Source: Pedobacter sp. W3I1
Lineage (GTDB): Bacteria; Bacteroidota; Bacteroidia; Sphingobacteriales; Sphingobacteriaceae
Assembly (NCBI RefSeq): GCF_030816015.1
Contig: NZ_JAUSXN010000001.1
Span: forward strand, 1,302,001 to 1,366,000
Direction of reading: 5' to 3'
DNA length: 64,000 bases
The position numbers were made by a program, and so were the translations under genes. Within the stretch, counting starts at the first letter, position 1. Each line of letters starts with the position of its first letter. Shown here piece after piece: positions 9,850-19,831 of this stretch. The notes below the pieces were generated by a model. That model was not told where the DNA came from. It saw nothing but the letters and a program-made list of their open reading frames with translations, and ran no database searches.

Positions 9850-11061
9850 ATGAGCAAAAATACATTTTTTACCGGACAGCCGGTCTTAAACCAGCTATTA
9901 AGTTTGATCGACCGAAATTCTGTGAGGTCATTGTCACGCCGTGGCGGTTACGACCATTATTATAAGTATTTTGATACTTTTTGCCACCTGGTTACAATGC
10001 TCTATAGTAGCTTGAACAATTGCACCAGCACCCGCGAAGTGGTCAGCGGGATGCACGCATGCCACTCCAAGCTTCTTCATTTGGGTATAAGCAGCCCCCC
10101 GGCAAGAAGTACCCTGTGCGATGCCAACAGTAAAAGGCCTTTCGATGTTTTTCAACAGATTTACGAGCTTTTATACAAACGGCACCGGCATCTTTTACCG
10201 GACAGCCGATTAAAACAGTATGATAAGCTCTTCATTGCGGATTCATCCACCATCACGCTTTTCCAACGGATACTCGATGCGCCCAGCCCTGGGAAGATGA
10301 ACGGAAAAAGAAAGGGCGGGATCAAGGTTCACACCCTGATCGGTGCAGCTGAGCATGTGCCCTTAAAAATCAGTTTTACTGCCGCTAGTGCGAATGACAT
10401 GCCCTTCCTGAAAGAGATAGACCTTGAAGAAGGGTCATTTATTGTTTTTGACAAAGGTTATGTGGATTATTCGGAGTATGAGAGAATCGGAAAACAGGGC
10501 GCTTTTTTTGTCACCAGACAGAAAAAAGATGCAAGATATGAGATCGTTGAAAGTAGGGAACTGACCCTGCAGAGCATGATGGCAGGTGTGCAGAATGATC
10601 AGATATTGATACAGGGGACACGTACGCAACGGGAAAAGATCAGGCTGAACGTACGTATGGTTACCTTTTTTGATGCGGAATCGGGACGGACATTCGAATT
10701 CCTAACCAACAATTTCTCCCTGTTGCCCGAAGAGATCGCAGAAATATACAAAAAGCGCTGGCTCATCGAGATGCTCTTCAAAAGGGTAAAGCAGAACTTT
10801 CCCCTTAAATATTTCCTTGGGGACAATGAAAACGCAATCCAGATATGGTGTGCTTTTATATCCGATCTGCTGATAAAAGTTGTACAGGTACAGCTCAAAA
10901 GAAAATGGGCATTTTCCAATTTAAGGTCAATTATCAGGCTACACATGATGAGCTACATTAGCTTGTACAAATTCCTTAACAATCCTGAAAAGCTAAGTAT
11001 GGGAAAAGGTAATAACAACCAGCTAAAATTGGGGGCCTTGGAAATAGATTTTAAGACATAA
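9850..11061 (+). CDS. IS4-family DDE transposase with DUF4372 N-terminus
   Basis: 403 residues. The N-terminus (FTGQPVLNQLLSLID onward) is a DUF4372-type domain. The DDE nuclease core follows: first Asp in IADSSTITLF (near 129), second in FDKGYVDY (near 199), and the Glu in the family signature YKKRWLIEMLFKRVK (299-313), which fits the IS4 Y-(2)-R-(3)-E-(6)-K pattern. All three acidic residues are present and the frame is intact. It cuts and joins the IS ends described at 9751 and 11123. Confidence 0.95.
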   Translation: MSKNTFFTGQPVLNQLLSLIDRNSVRSLSRRGGYDHYYKYFDTFCHLVTMLYSSLNNCTSTREVVSGMHACHSKLLHLGISSPPARSTLCDANSKRPFDVFQQIYELLYKRHRHLLPDSRLKQYDKLFIADSSTITLFQRILDAPSPGKMNGKRKGGIKVHTLIGAAEHVPLKISFTAASANDMPFLKEIDLEEGSFIVFDKGYVDYSEYERIGKQGAFFVTRQKKDARYEIVESRELTLQSMMAGVQNDQILIQGTRTQREKIRLNVRMVTFFDAESGRTFEFLTNNFSLLPEEIAEIYKKRWLIEMLFKRVKQNFPLKYFLGDNENAIQIWCAFISDLLIKVVQVQLKRKWAFSNLRSIIRLHMMSYISLYKFLNNPEKLSMGKGNNNQLKLGALEIDFKT

Positions 11062-11136
11062 ACACCTCTAGAATGCGGATAAAACTTGTTTTATCGTTAA
11101 AATCTATTTTTACCGGACAACAGTGAAATAAATTCA

Positions 11137-11144
11137 GCATGACG
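11137..11144. repeat. right end of the interrupted family A repeat
   Basis: GCATGACG, the closing arm of the repeat whose left part is at 9694-9750. Confidence 0.65.
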
Positions 11145-11235
11145 ATCGCGTTAGATAGCAGAACTAAAATTGATTTTTATGAATGAATATAAACCGAACT
11201 GAGATTATCGGTTCTTTGAAAGTAAAGATGAAGTA

Positions 11236-12312
11236 TTAAACCAAATTCTCTTCAATAATATCTTGTAATTCTTTCTCATTTATAGATAATTCATACAGTA
11301 GTTTAAATTGATTTTTTGCCCTATCTAAATTTTGTGTAGAATAGCTTGTCGGATAATAATTATTACCACTTAAAAAATCGGTTAAAAAACGCAATGCCTG
11401 CATATAAATGATGTATTTGCCCGAAAATAAGATAAGTTCTTTTTCTGTTTGGGTTAAAATGCTTTTCATTTCCGATAGATAGCCTCTTATCATCGCTTCA
11501 AAGTAGGGTAAACGTATCTTTATCTTATCAAGATCGGTTTCATTTTCGGAGAAAGCACAAAGGTAAGTGCGCATCATATCGCCCAAATCGGAAATGAATT
11601 TACCGGGCATGATGGTATCCAGATCAATTACGCAAATCCCCTCATAGGTTTCATCATCTAATAAAACATTGCTGATTTTAGTATCGTGGTGCATTACACG
11701 ATCTGGAAAATCAGTCCTGTGTGAGTATGAGGTATAATAATCTAAAATGTACTTATGTGCCAAAGCATCTTCAATTTGTGCTTTTGCCTTATGCTTTAGC
11801 ATTTCTGCTGCCTGGCTTAATGCTGATGTAAACTGTTCGTACCTTAAACCTAAATTGTGGAAACCCGGGATAGTAGGCTGAAGTGTTTTCGCGTCAAAAT
11901 GATCTAACAATCTGCTCAGTTTGCCAAATTGTTTAGCAGCCTCATATGCTTGCTTAGGATCGGCTAAAACGTCTAGCGAGATGGTATTGGGCACGAAAGG
12001 AAGCATCCGCCAATATTCATGATGGATATGCGCCATTTCTTCACTATTTGTTGTAGAAACAGGCTTAATAAAAAGATACTCAGGATAAGTGAAAGTAAGG
12101 TAATCGGCAATAGCGCGGAGATTATTCGCAATAGCTTGTGGCGATTTAAAAACCGAAGTATTTATGTTTTGAAGAATATATTTCTTCTTTTCGGATAGGG
12201 GCGAAAGCAAATAAGTACGGTTAATTAAACCCGTACCTATTTGCGTAATTTTTGTATTTTCTTTAGCGTATCCGTAGGCTTTTAAAACTTCGGAATCTAA
12301 ATTTAGTTCCAT
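11236..12312 (-). CDS. aminoglycoside-phosphotransferase-fold sugar kinase (N-acetylhexosamine kinase-like)
   Basis: 358 residues. The catalytic loop HDTKISNVL (209-217) and the metal-binding DLDT (230-233) are those of the APH/choline kinase fold; the N-terminal GTGLINRTYLL (27-36) is the nucleotide-binding loop. The gene overlaps by 10 bp with the upstream nucleotidyltransferase gene, so the two are translationally coupled. Family knowledge suggests that such pairs (NahK-like kinase plus uridylyltransferase) phosphorylate a free sugar at C1 and convert it to an NDP-sugar. The actual sugar is not visible from the sequence. Confidence 0.75.
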   Translation of the reverse strand: MELNLDSEVLKAYGYAKENTKITQIGTGLINRTYLLSPLSEKKKYILQNINTSVFKSPQAIANNLRAIADYLTFTYPEYLFIKPVSTTNSEEMAHIHHEYWRMLPFVPNTISLDVLADPKQAYEAAKQFGKLSRLLDHFDAKTLQPTIPGFHNLGLRYEQFTSALSQAAEMLKHKAKAQIEDALAHKYILDYYTSYSHRTDFPDRVMHHDTKISNVLLDDETYEGICVIDLDTIMPGKFISDLGDMMRTYLCAFSENETDLDKIKIRLPYFEAMIRGYLSEMKSILTQTEKELILFSGKYIIYMQALRFLTDFLSGNNYYPTSYSTQNLDRAKNQFKLLYELSINEKELQDIIEENLV

Positions 12313-13205
12313 AGTTTTTCTGGATATGTTCCATTTTTAACCAATTGGTTAATACTGTCCTGAACATACGGTTTATCTTCTTTATAGGTTACTCCGAACC
12401 ATTTGTTAGCGGTAGGCACTACTTTAAAGGTTGCTATATTACTTTTTACCAGGTTTTCGCCAATTAACGGGATAAAGAATTCTGCCTTTGGTTTGTCTTT
12501 GTTTGCTTCTGCAAATTCTCTGAACAATTCTTCCGTAATTTTGAAGACTGCTGGTGTAAATCCCCAGAAATTCATTGAAACGGGAGTTTCATAAGCCAAA
12601 GGAAATTCTTCGCCATTTTCTTCGTAAAAGATATTACCGTCTTTAGGATAAACTTTTGTGCGTTCTACAATCTCTTCAAGATTGCCTGATGCATCTACCT
12701 TGCAAACGCCACGCGAAACAGCACCAAATTCTGATAAAGTTTTGCCAATCTCATAACCGATAATGGCATAGTTGCTGTCTGTCACCTCTGTAGTTAAGAA
12801 ATCGACCATTTTTTTAAAGGCATCAAAACCATAGTAATCATCAGCGTTAATTACACAGAAAGGTTCTTTAATTACGTTCCTGCCCGAAAGGATTGCATGA
12901 GCTGTACCCCAGGGTTTTTCTCTGTATATTTCTTCTTCTATACCAAATTGTTTTAAATCGAAATTTTGGAAAACATAATCAGTTTCAATTCTACCCGCAA
13001 GTTTAGGCTCAAAAATAGCTTTAAAGTTATCTACAAACTCTTCTTTAATGATAAATACAACTTTACCAAAGCCTGCATTAATGGCATCATATATAGAATA
13101 ATCGATAATGGTTTCGCCATTAGGGCCAAAACCATCAATCTGTTTCATACTTCCGTAACGGCTTGCCATACCTGCAGCCAATATTAATAGGGTGGGTTTC
13201 ATCAA
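12303..13205 (-). CDS. sugar-phosphate nucleotidyltransferase
   Basis: 300 residues, first gene of a two-gene operon. The nucleotide-binding signature LAAGMASRYGSMKQIDGFG (9-27) is a variant of the GxGxRxxPxxK loop of NTP-transferases; PWGTAHA (98-104) and INADDYYG (119-126) are the usual base-binding and metal-binding motifs. It is close to UTP-glucose-1-phosphate uridylyltransferase-like proteins. With the downstream kinase it probably forms a salvage route from a free sugar to an activated NDP-sugar. Two ATGs in tandem begin the gene; either could be used. Confidence 0.8.
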   Translation of the reverse strand: MMKPTLLILAAGMASRYGSMKQIDGFGPNGETIIDYSIYDAINAGFGKVVFIIKEEFVDNFKAIFEPKLAGRIETDYVFQNFDLKQFGIEEEIYREKPWGTAHAILSGRNVIKEPFCVINADDYYGFDAFKKMVDFLTTEVTDSNYAIIGYEIGKTLSEFGAVSRGVCKVDASGNLEEIVERTKVYPKDGNIFYEENGEEFPLAYETPVSMNFWGFTPAVFKITEELFREFAEANKDKPKAEFFIPLIGENLVKSNIATFKVVPTANKWFGVTYKEDKPYVQDSINQLVKNGTYPEKLWN

Positions 13206-13326
13206 TTATTTATTGTTTTTTATTTTGTGGGTGAATCCTTTATGATGAAATATTTAACTTATCATCCAGGCTTCATTTTGCGAAATTAATTATTTGAGCG
13301 TTTTTTTACTGTTAATTATTAGTTTT

Positions 13327-14901
13327 TTAAAATCCAAAAAGTCCGCCGCCAGTTTTTGAACGTGTTTTCTTTCCTGTAAGCATACCAAAAATGCCACGAA
13401 CAATTTCTTTACCAATCTGGCGGGTTATTGTTGCACCCATTACCTGTTCAACAAGACTCTTTTCGCCTGGTTTAGCTTTGCTTTCTTGTTCGGCCTGTTT
13501 TTGAGCCTCCGCTTCCTGTTTTTCCTGTTCTGCTGCCGCAGTTTGCTCATTAATGCGTTTAGTTAAAATATCATAAGCACTTTCAGGATCAATAGGGTCT
13601 TTATATTTAGTGTATATTGGACTGGCATGAACAAGCTGATCGAAATCTGCAGCTGTTAGCGGTCCCATTACTGCCCTTGGTGGAGTAAGCATGGTAGCAG
13701 ATACCTCCGTTGGAATACCTTTTTCATTTAATACAGTAACCAAAGCCTGGCCTGTTCCCAATGAGGTTAATATTTTATCAATCTCATAAAAATCTGATTT
13801 TGGATACGTATTAACTGTTTTTTTCAAAGCATCCACATCATTAGGCGTAAATGCCCTTAATGCATGTTGTACACGGTTACCTAATTGCCCTAAAACACTT
13901 TCAGGCACATCGGTAGGGGCCTGGGTACAGAAGAAAACACCAATTCCTTTTGAGCGGATTAACCTGATGATGGTTTCAATCTGTTCTAAAAATGCTTTCG
14001 AAGAATTTTTGAACAATAAATGTGCTTCATCAAAAAAGAATATCAGTTTTGGCTTATCTAAATCGCCAACTTCGGGCATGGTGTTAAATAATTCAGCCAG
14101 TAAGCTCAATAAAAATGTAGAATATAATACAGGTTGATTTTGAACATCGGCAATGTTTAACAAACTTATGGTCCCTTTGCCATCAACACGTTCGAAAAGA
14201 TCTTCAATATCAAAAGACTTTTCGCCAAACATGCCTGCTAATCCTTGCTGCTCTATGGCTACAATTTTTCTTAATATGGTACCAGAAGTAGCTGTAGAAA
14301 TAGTACCATAACTACTTTTTATTTCGGCTGCGCCGGCACCTTCTGATAGATAAGAAACCAGTTTCTTTAAATCATTTAAGTCGATAATAGGCATTTTGTT
14401 ATCATCGGCATATTTAAATATTACTGCCATAACACCTGACTGGGTATCGTTTAGATCTAACACCTTTGATAAAAGTGTTGGGCCGAATTCCAATACTGTT
14501 GCCCGCATCTGAGCACCCATTTTGCCCGAAAGCGAATAAATTTGGACGGGGAAGCCAGAAGGAGAAAAAGGTTTGTTGAGCTGTTGTGCTCTTTCTTCTA
14601 TTTTTGGATTGATGGAACCTGGTTGGTTTAAACCCGATAAATCTCCTTTAACATCCAACATAAAAACAGGAACGCTGGCATCTGACAGTTGTTCTGCTAA
14701 TAATTGCAGGGTCCGTGTTTTACCTGTTCCGGTTGCCCCGGCAATTAAGCCGTGTCTGTTCATCATTTTTAAAGACAAATTAACCTCAGCTTCGCTATAA
14801 ACCTGACCGTCTAAAATGCCGGCACCTAAATAAATGTATGAGCCTGTAGGGGCATAGGATGATTTTATTTTTTCGATGAATTTTGAAGAAAGATCGCTCA
14901 T
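13327..14901 (-). CDS. HerA-like helicase/ATPase (DUF853)
   Basis: 524 residues. Walker A GATGTGKT lies at 55-62 and Walker B LIFFFDEAHLLF near 290, followed by the sensor segment GVFFCTQAPTDVPESVLGQLGN and an arginine-containing VQHALRAF. A charged helix rich in Gln, Glu and Lys (about 450-480) precedes a short glycine-ending tail. This is the YjgR/DUF853 type, a cytoplasmic hexameric ATPase whose function is not settled. It is not next to a NurA nuclease or a defence gene, so there is no context for DNA repair or immunity. Single gene. Confidence 0.85.
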   Translation of the reverse strand: MSDLSSKFIEKIKSSYAPTGSYIYLGAGILDGQVYSEAEVNLSLKMMNRHGLIAGATGTGKTRTLQLLAEQLSDASVPVFMLDVKGDLSGLNQPGSINPKIEERAQQLNKPFSPSGFPVQIYSLSGKMGAQMRATVLEFGPTLLSKVLDLNDTQSGVMAVIFKYADDNKMPIIDLNDLKKLVSYLSEGAGAAEIKSSYGTISTATSGTILRKIVAIEQQGLAGMFGEKSFDIEDLFERVDGKGTISLLNIADVQNQPVLYSTFLLSLLAELFNTMPEVGDLDKPKLIFFFDEAHLLFKNSSKAFLEQIETIIRLIRSKGIGVFFCTQAPTDVPESVLGQLGNRVQHALRAFTPNDVDALKKTVNTYPKSDFYEIDKILTSLGTGQALVTVLNEKGIPTEVSATMLTPPRAVMGPLTAADFDQLVHASPIYTKYKDPIDPESAYDILTKRINEQTAAAEQEKQEAEAQKQAEQESKAKPGEKSLVEQVMGATITRQIGKEIVRGIFGMLTGKKTRSKTGGGLFGF

Positions 14902-14995
14902 TTTTTAAAATTAGATTGCCAATTTAAGAAACAAATCTTAAAAAGGTTGTTTTTTTGTTCCTAGTTTTGACGCAAAATTATGCACAAACGGTTGT

Positions 14996-15301
14996 TTAGT
15001 GATGCTGGCTAAATTGCTTATAATAATTTAGTTCGTTCTGTAGCGCAGTTATTTTTTCCTGCATTTGTTCTACCTGATTAAGCAGATGGGAAACAGCATG
15101 GATGCCTTCTAAGTTGATCTCCAGATCTTGCGCTAAACGAAGATACTGCTCCAATTTGGTCAATTCATCAACTGGCAAAAAGAGCGATTGTTTTTTAACC
15201 GTAGTATGGATCAGGCCAAAATCCTCCAGCGATTGGATAAAGTTAATCTCCACATGGTGATAAGCACATATGTCTTCTACAGGTATTAGATTGGTTCCCA
15301 T
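14996..15301 (-). CDS. cbpM: chaperone modulator CbpM
   Basis: 101 residues from the ATG at 15301; the open frame extends further up, but that part overlaps the J-protein gene in another frame. The sequence MGTNLIPVEDICAYHHVE followed by a MerR-like helical part and a C-terminal coiled coil (about 70-95) is typical of CbpM. It binds the J domain of CbpA and inhibits its activity. The gene begins 5 bp after the CbpA-like gene on the same strand, which confirms the pairing. Confidence 0.85.
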   Translation of the reverse strand: MGTNLIPVEDICAYHHVEINFIQSLEDFGLIHTTVKKQSLFLPVDELTKLEQYLRLAQDLEINLEGIHAVSHLLNQVEQMQEKITALQNELNYYKQFSQHH

Positions 15302-15306
15302 AATGG

Positions 15307-16197
15307 TTAGAATTTGGAAAGTTTTTCGAATAGTTCTTTTTGTTCGACATTTAGGTTGGTTGGTAATTTTACCTTCCACTTGATATATAAATCGCCAAAC
15401 TGATTTTCTTTTTTATAAAGGGGAAACCCTTTTCCTTTTAAACGTAAAGTAGCATCGGGCTGTGTACCTTCAGGTACTTTAAGCTTAACCTTGCCGTTTA
15501 AGGTTTCTACAATTTTTTCGCCTCCTAAAATGGCGGTATATACATCTATTTCTTCCTCGATATAAATGTCGTTTCCTTTTCGTTTAAATTTAGGGTTATC
15601 CGTAATATTAAATTTGATGTACAAATCTCCGGGAGGGCCATTGTTAACACCTGGTGCACCATAACCCGGTAGTTTAATTTTCTGGCCATTCTCTACACCT
15701 GCTGGGATGGTAATACGCACTTGTTTACCATTTACAGTTAAAGTTTGTTTGTGTGTAGTATAGGCATCGAGCAGGTTTAGTTGAAGATCGGCATTGTAAT
15801 CCTGTCCTTTAAAAGGAGAATTTCTACTGCTTCTACCTCCACCACCAAACATGGAGGAAAAGAAATCAGAAAAATCTTCGCCGCCAAAACCTCCGGAATA
15901 GCTATTGCCATAACCCCCGCCTTGCGATTGGTATTGCCTTTGCTGCTGTTGCTGGGCATCTAACTGATCGGCATGTTGCCAATCTTTACCATATTTATCA
16001 TATTTCTTCCGTTTCTCAGGATCGCTTAAAACCTCATTAGCCTCATTAATTTGCTGGAATTTTTTATTGGCTTCTTCATTGTTGGGGTTAAGATCGGGGT
16101 GATATTTTCGGGCTAATTTTCTATATGCTTTTTTAATATCTTCGGTTGTTGCATCTTTTTTTAAATCGAGGATTTTATAATAGTCTATGTAGTCCAT
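15307..16197 (-). CDS. cbpA: CbpA/DnaJ-type co-chaperone
   Basis: 296 residues. An N-terminal J domain carries HPD at 33-35; a Gln/Gly/Tyr-rich linker (about 78-125) follows, and then two C-terminal substrate-binding beta domains. The cysteine-rich zinc domain of classical DnaJ is absent, so this is a type II (CbpA) J protein. It stimulates DnaK ATPase through HPD. It is cotranscribed with cbpM, its inhibitor. dnaK lies 6 kb away on the other strand. Confidence 0.92.
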   Translation of the reverse strand: MDYIDYYKILDLKKDATTEDIKKAYRKLARKYHPDLNPNNEEANKKFQQINEANEVLSDPEKRKKYDKYGKDWQHADQLDAQQQQQRQYQSQGGGYGNSYSGGFGGEDFSDFFSSMFGGGGRSSRNSPFKGQDYNADLQLNLLDAYTTHKQTLTVNGKQVRITIPAGVENGQKIKLPGYGAPGVNNGPPGDLYIKFNITDNPKFKRKGNDIYIEEEIDVYTAILGGEKIVETLNGKVKLKVPEGTQPDATLRLKGKGFPLYKKENQFGDLYIKWKVKLPTNLNVEQKELFEKLSKF

Positions 16198-16607
16198 AAT
16201 CGTTTAACAAATAAGTAAAGGGAATGTTCAGTTTTATTGTATAAATGTAGGTTTAATAATGGTGTATTTCAATGGGATTGTGTTAACCGCGTTAGCCATT
16301 ATTATTGCAAGTTTTGACCATTAAGAGATTAAGGACATTAAGGTTTTTAATTATAATATTAAATATATAAATGTGCTGTCAAATGTTGCCATCTGGCTGA
16401 TCCATCACTTAAAACAATGCTAATTATCAAAAAGGAAGAAACTAAGTGATTGAATTAAATATTTGTTTAGAAGTGCAGTCAGCTGTTACCAGCTGACTTT
16501 AAAGGACAATGGGTTGAGTGCAGATAGAAATATCTGACACCACGGAAAAAACTAAACAAAAAAAGTGCCCCATATAGAGGCACTTTAATCGATAAAGGTA
16601 GAGAGAA
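16198..16607. other. intergenic region with two hairpins, no gene seen
   Basis: About 410 AT-rich bases. I see a perfect 9-bp hairpin AGTCAGCTG-TTAC-CAGCTGACT (16477-16498) and the terminator of the S9 peptidase gene (16556-16590). Promoter signals for the cbpA operon must lie near its right-hand side of the coding strand but no consensus pair is clear. Confidence 0.5.
16556..16590 (-). terminator. intrinsic terminator of the S9 peptidase gene
   Basis: On the minus strand AAAGTGCC, an 8-10 base loop, GGCACTTT and a T-run follow the stop codon at 16608 by about 20 bases. Confidence 0.8.
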
Positions 16608-19025
16608 TTATTTTTTGTTTTTTACGTATTTTTCTAACCATTGGTCTTGCTCCCAAAGCATGTGCAACAGGTTTTCTTTGCCACGGTAACTGTGTGCTTC
16701 GTACGGTAAAAATACAAAACGGGTAGTACCACCAGCTCCTTTAATGGCATTGAACAAACGTTCGCTATTAATAGGGAAGGTGCCTGGATTATCGTCAGAA
16801 TCGCCATGGATTAACAATATCGGAGTTTTAATTTTATCGGCATAACTGAATGGACTCATTTCGTAATACAACTGAGGTGCCTGCCAATAGGTACGTTCTT
16901 CATTTTGAAAACCAAAGGGCGTAAGCGTACGGTTATAAGCTCCGCTACGGGCAATACCTGCAGCAAAAAGATTGGTATGGGCCAATAAGTTTGCGGTCAT
17001 AAATGCGCCATAACTATGCCCCCCAACAGCCATACGTTTTTTATCGCCAACGCCTAAGTCTGCCAGTTTATTAATAGCTGCCTCAGCATTTAATTGTAAC
17101 TGATCTACAAAAGTATCGTTAGGTTTTTTACCGTCTTTGGCAACAATTGGCATTTCTGCATTATCTAGCACCGCATAACCACGGGTTACCCAAAAAATAG
17201 GAGAAGCCCAGCTAATGGTTGTAAATTTATCTTTCGATCCACGGATCTGTGCGGCATCTGCTGCAGAGTTAAATTCGCGTGGATAAGCCCAAATTAACGA
17301 GGGTAATGGCCCATCTTTATCCTTATTGTAGCCCTTTGGTAAATACAGGTCGCCTGTTAAATCTACACCATCGGCACGTTTATAAGAAATTTTCTGTTTG
17401 GTAATGCCTTCTAAAGATGGGTATGGGTTAGTGAAATTCGTAATTGATTGATCGGCGATGCGAAGCATCAGGTTTTTAATAAAGTAGTTGGGTACTAATT
17501 TCTGGCTTTCTTTACGGGTGAGTAATACCAGTTTATCAGGGTTAATTACATCACTTACATATTCGAAGGTTCCTTCGGCGCTGCGCCAGATAATTTCGTT
17601 CTTCTTAGTAGTTAAGTCGAATTTGGCCAGAAAAGGCAAATCTCCTTTTTCTGATGAACCTACTATATTATTCATTAACAGTTTAGTGCCATTGTCAACC
17701 GTTTTAATTACCTGCCTGCCATATTTGTTTTTAGTAGTAACCGGCGTGCCTGGGTTACCATAGGCATCTGTCTGGTTACGGCTGTACAATTCTTCCACTG
17801 CTCCGGTTGTGGGGTTATAACGGCTCACTTTACTGGTTTGTTTGCTACGTAAACCTTCCATAATAAGGGCAAGGTTGGCATCGCCCCATTGTACACCACG
17901 GTAACGGGTAGTTGTTTTAAATAATTCTTTTTCTGCTCCGGTAAAAGGTGCGCTTAACGCATAAACTGCATCATGATAGGGAACATCTTTTTTAATTAAA
18001 CCACTGTCCAATGGCTTGCTCCAAACCAATGTTGCAGGTTCATCATCTCTCCAGTCGAAACCGCGAGGTACATTTTGTGTATTATCATAGCCAGATGGAG
18101 TTCCCTCTGATGAAGGTAACTCAGCGATCACTTTAATGGTTTTACCGGTTAAATCGGTAATGCTTACTGTGGATGGAAATCCATTTGCGGTAACCAGATA
18201 AGAAAAAGGTTTGCGGATGGTTTCGATCATCATGTAATTTTTATCAGGCGATAAACTTGTAGAGCCATAAATAGCTGGTTTACCAATGGCTGTTTCTATA
18301 CCTGCTGTATTTTTTACCAATTGCGAGGTTGCAAAAAACTCAAACAATTGTTCATCAAAAGGTGATTTAATGAGATCCTGAAAAGTGGCACTAGGTGCAG
18401 CTTTACCTAAGTTTTGCTGTATAGTTGGCCCTTTAGGCATTAAGGGTTTTGTTGGTGCAGCACTTGCTGCTTTAGTTACTGTACGGTAGATAATGGTGTT
18501 ATCATTTAACCAGGTAAGACCACTCCCTAAAACTACGTTTAAAAAAGCCTTATTGGTTTTAACTGCTTTTTTTGTAATCAGATCAATAATGTAAAGATCT
18601 ACTCCTTTTTGAGTGGTATGGGTAAAGGCAATTTTATTTTCTGATGGGTTCCAGCTAATGTTGCTGGCGTATAAAGGTGTTGGTAATCCTGCAACTTGAA
18701 ACGTTTGGTTGGATTTGATGTTTTTTAAACTCAAATTGTTAATATAGGTTTGTCTGCTTGGTGAGTAATTATTTGGGTTTAACCTTAGCCCTGCAATCCT
18801 GTATTCGGGCATGGCCAGCTCTTCTACCGAAGGATAAGAATTGCGCTCGCTAAATAAGATCCATTCTGCTTTGCCATCAATGCTTACGCCAGGTGTTGGT
18901 TTGGCAAGTAATAAATCGGCAATTTCTTTTGGAGGTGTTTGGTAGCTTACTGCATCTTGTGCGGCCGAATTAAGCGAAACACAAGCGCCTGCTATCAATA
19001 AATAGAGGTGTAGTTTTTTAATCAT
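16608..19025 (-). CDS. secreted S9-family (prolyl oligopeptidase-like) serine peptidase
   Basis: 805 residues with a signal peptide (cleavage near the SAAQD segment, residue 22). The N-terminal 500 residues are the beta-propeller-like region; the C-terminal 260 residues are an alpha/beta hydrolase. The nucleophile is in GGHSYGAFM (Ser671), with the acid in LIHGDSDDNPG and the base in EAHSYRGKEN. The features around the nucleophile, including GIARSGAYNRTLTPFGFQNE, resemble the S9D (glutamyl endopeptidase-like) branch. It probably digests peptides in the periplasm or outside. It is a single gene with its own terminator. Confidence 0.88.
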   Translation of the reverse strand: MIKKLHLYLLIAGACVSLNSAAQDAVSYQTPPKEIADLLLAKPTPGVSIDGKAEWILFSERNSYPSVEELAMPEYRIAGLRLNPNNYSPSRQTYINNLSLKNIKSNQTFQVAGLPTPLYASNISWNPSENKIAFTHTTQKGVDLYIIDLITKKAVKTNKAFLNVVLGSGLTWLNDNTIIYRTVTKAASAAPTKPLMPKGPTIQQNLGKAAPSATFQDLIKSPFDEQLFEFFATSQLVKNTAGIETAIGKPAIYGSTSLSPDKNYMMIETIRKPFSYLVTANGFPSTVSITDLTGKTIKVIAELPSSEGTPSGYDNTQNVPRGFDWRDDEPATLVWSKPLDSGLIKKDVPYHDAVYALSAPFTGAEKELFKTTTRYRGVQWGDANLALIMEGLRSKQTSKVSRYNPTTGAVEELYSRNQTDAYGNPGTPVTTKNKYGRQVIKTVDNGTKLLMNNIVGSSEKGDLPFLAKFDLTTKKNEIIWRSAEGTFEYVSDVINPDKLVLLTRKESQKLVPNYFIKNLMLRIADQSITNFTNPYPSLEGITKQKISYKRADGVDLTGDLYLPKGYNKDKDGPLPSLIWAYPREFNSAADAAQIRGSKDKFTTISWASPIFWVTRGYAVLDNAEMPIVAKDGKKPNDTFVDQLQLNAEAAINKLADLGVGDKKRMAVGGHSYGAFMTANLLAHTNLFAAGIARSGAYNRTLTPFGFQNEERTYWQAPQLYYEMSPFSYADKIKTPILLIHGDSDDNPGTFPINSERLFNAIKGAGGTTRFVFLPYEAHSYRGKENLLHMLWEQDQWLEKYVKNKK

Positions 19026-19414
19026 TTCCAGTTAGTTTATTCAGAATAAGGAATAATCAAATATTGTAAAATTTAAATTATTGTAGCGTAACTTCTTATT
19101 TACATGGTTAAGCGAATACTTCCTGCTGTCATTCTGAATGCAGTGAAGAATTTTTTTAATAAATGCCTCTTCTTAATTTCTCAATGGTAATCATGTTTTA
19201 ACCATTTAGGAGTTAAGAAAAGTTAAGGTTATGCATGTGACAATCTTTAACTGCAAAATAGGCACATAATAATATCCATGATTAAGATTCTTCGTTGCAA
19301 TCAGGATGATAATTAGCCAATTAATTCCGTGTCGTCTGTGCTTCCGTGGCAAAAAATACTTTGGTTAATCAACGGAAAGCCAAATTCCATCCTAGATTTT
19401 TTATCCTCCATCAT
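19026..19414. other. intergenic region, no gene seen
   Basis: About 390 AT-rich bases between two minus-strand genes. Near 19118-19145 there is a fragment resembling one arm of the family A repeat (GTCATTCTGAATGCAGTGAAG), and near 19324-19350 a short-period tract CCGTGTCGTCTGTGCTTCCG like other degenerate repeats of the window. No ORF of note. Confidence 0.45.
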
Positions 19415-19831
19415 TTAAGGATACAAACTACTGATCCGTGCTACGGAATTGCTAATCATTTCTGTTAAAACGTCGATATGGATATCGCTCATTTTTTTTA
19501 TGTATATACAGGCTTTTGCTGTTTTGTGCTTGCCAAATTTAGCCAGGAGTTCTTCACGATCTTTAAATTGAGCAGATAGATATAAAGCTATGGTATCTTT
19601 ACGTGGCGAAAAACCAACCAAAGGGGCATCACCTTCACGGCCGCTCTCATATTTATAATGGTAACTTCCAAAACCAACAATGGCATTACCCCACATTTTA
19701 GCTTTAAAGCCAGTTACCTGGCTTATAATATCCGATAAGTTAAAACAATCAACTCTTTTATTTTCTTCAGGAATGGTATTTAGAAAATCAGAAACGCTTA
19801 AATCGTTTTCTGTAGTTTTATTCTGTGCCAT
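19415..19831 (-). CDS. DUF1801 domain protein
   Basis: 138 residues. The central KMWGNAIVGFGSYHYKYESG and the following VGFSPRKDTIALYLS, then LLAKFGKHKTAKACIYIKK, are the conserved blocks of DUF1801 (YdhG-like, an iron-chaperone/frataxin-like fold in some members). No signal peptide, so cytoplasmic. Single gene. No function can be assigned beyond the family. Confidence 0.85.
   Translation of the reverse strand: MAQNKTTENDLSVSDFLNTIPEENKRVDCFNLSDIISQVTGFKAKMWGNAIVGFGSYHYKYESGREGDAPLVGFSPRKDTIALYLSAQFKDREELLAKFGKHKTAKACIYIKKMSDIHIDVLTEMISNSVARISSLYP

Larger units (their letters stand above)
9751..11123 (+). mobile_element. complete IS4-family insertion sequence (1373 bp)
   Basis: The ends are inverted repeats beginning CTGTTGTCCGG (left 9751-9761; right, complement of 11113-11123), flanked by a 13-bp direct repeat. 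One transposase gene fills the element. A hairpin at 9784-9810 lies between the left end and the gene. Both ends and the gene are intact, so it looks recently inserted and possibly active. Confidence 0.92.
9738..11136. repeat. 13-bp target site duplication flanking the IS
   Basis: TGAAATAAATTCA is present at 9738-9750 and 11124-11136. Because the end bases of IS and target overlap in sequence, 11 or 9 bp duplications with longer inverted repeats are also possible. IS4-family elements usually duplicate 10-13 bp. Confidence 0.85.

Noticed and set aside
13327..14901. HerA-type anti-phage defence system
   Set aside because: The HerA-like gene stands alone, without a nuclease or SIR2/DUF4297 partner, and belongs to the common DUF853 type.
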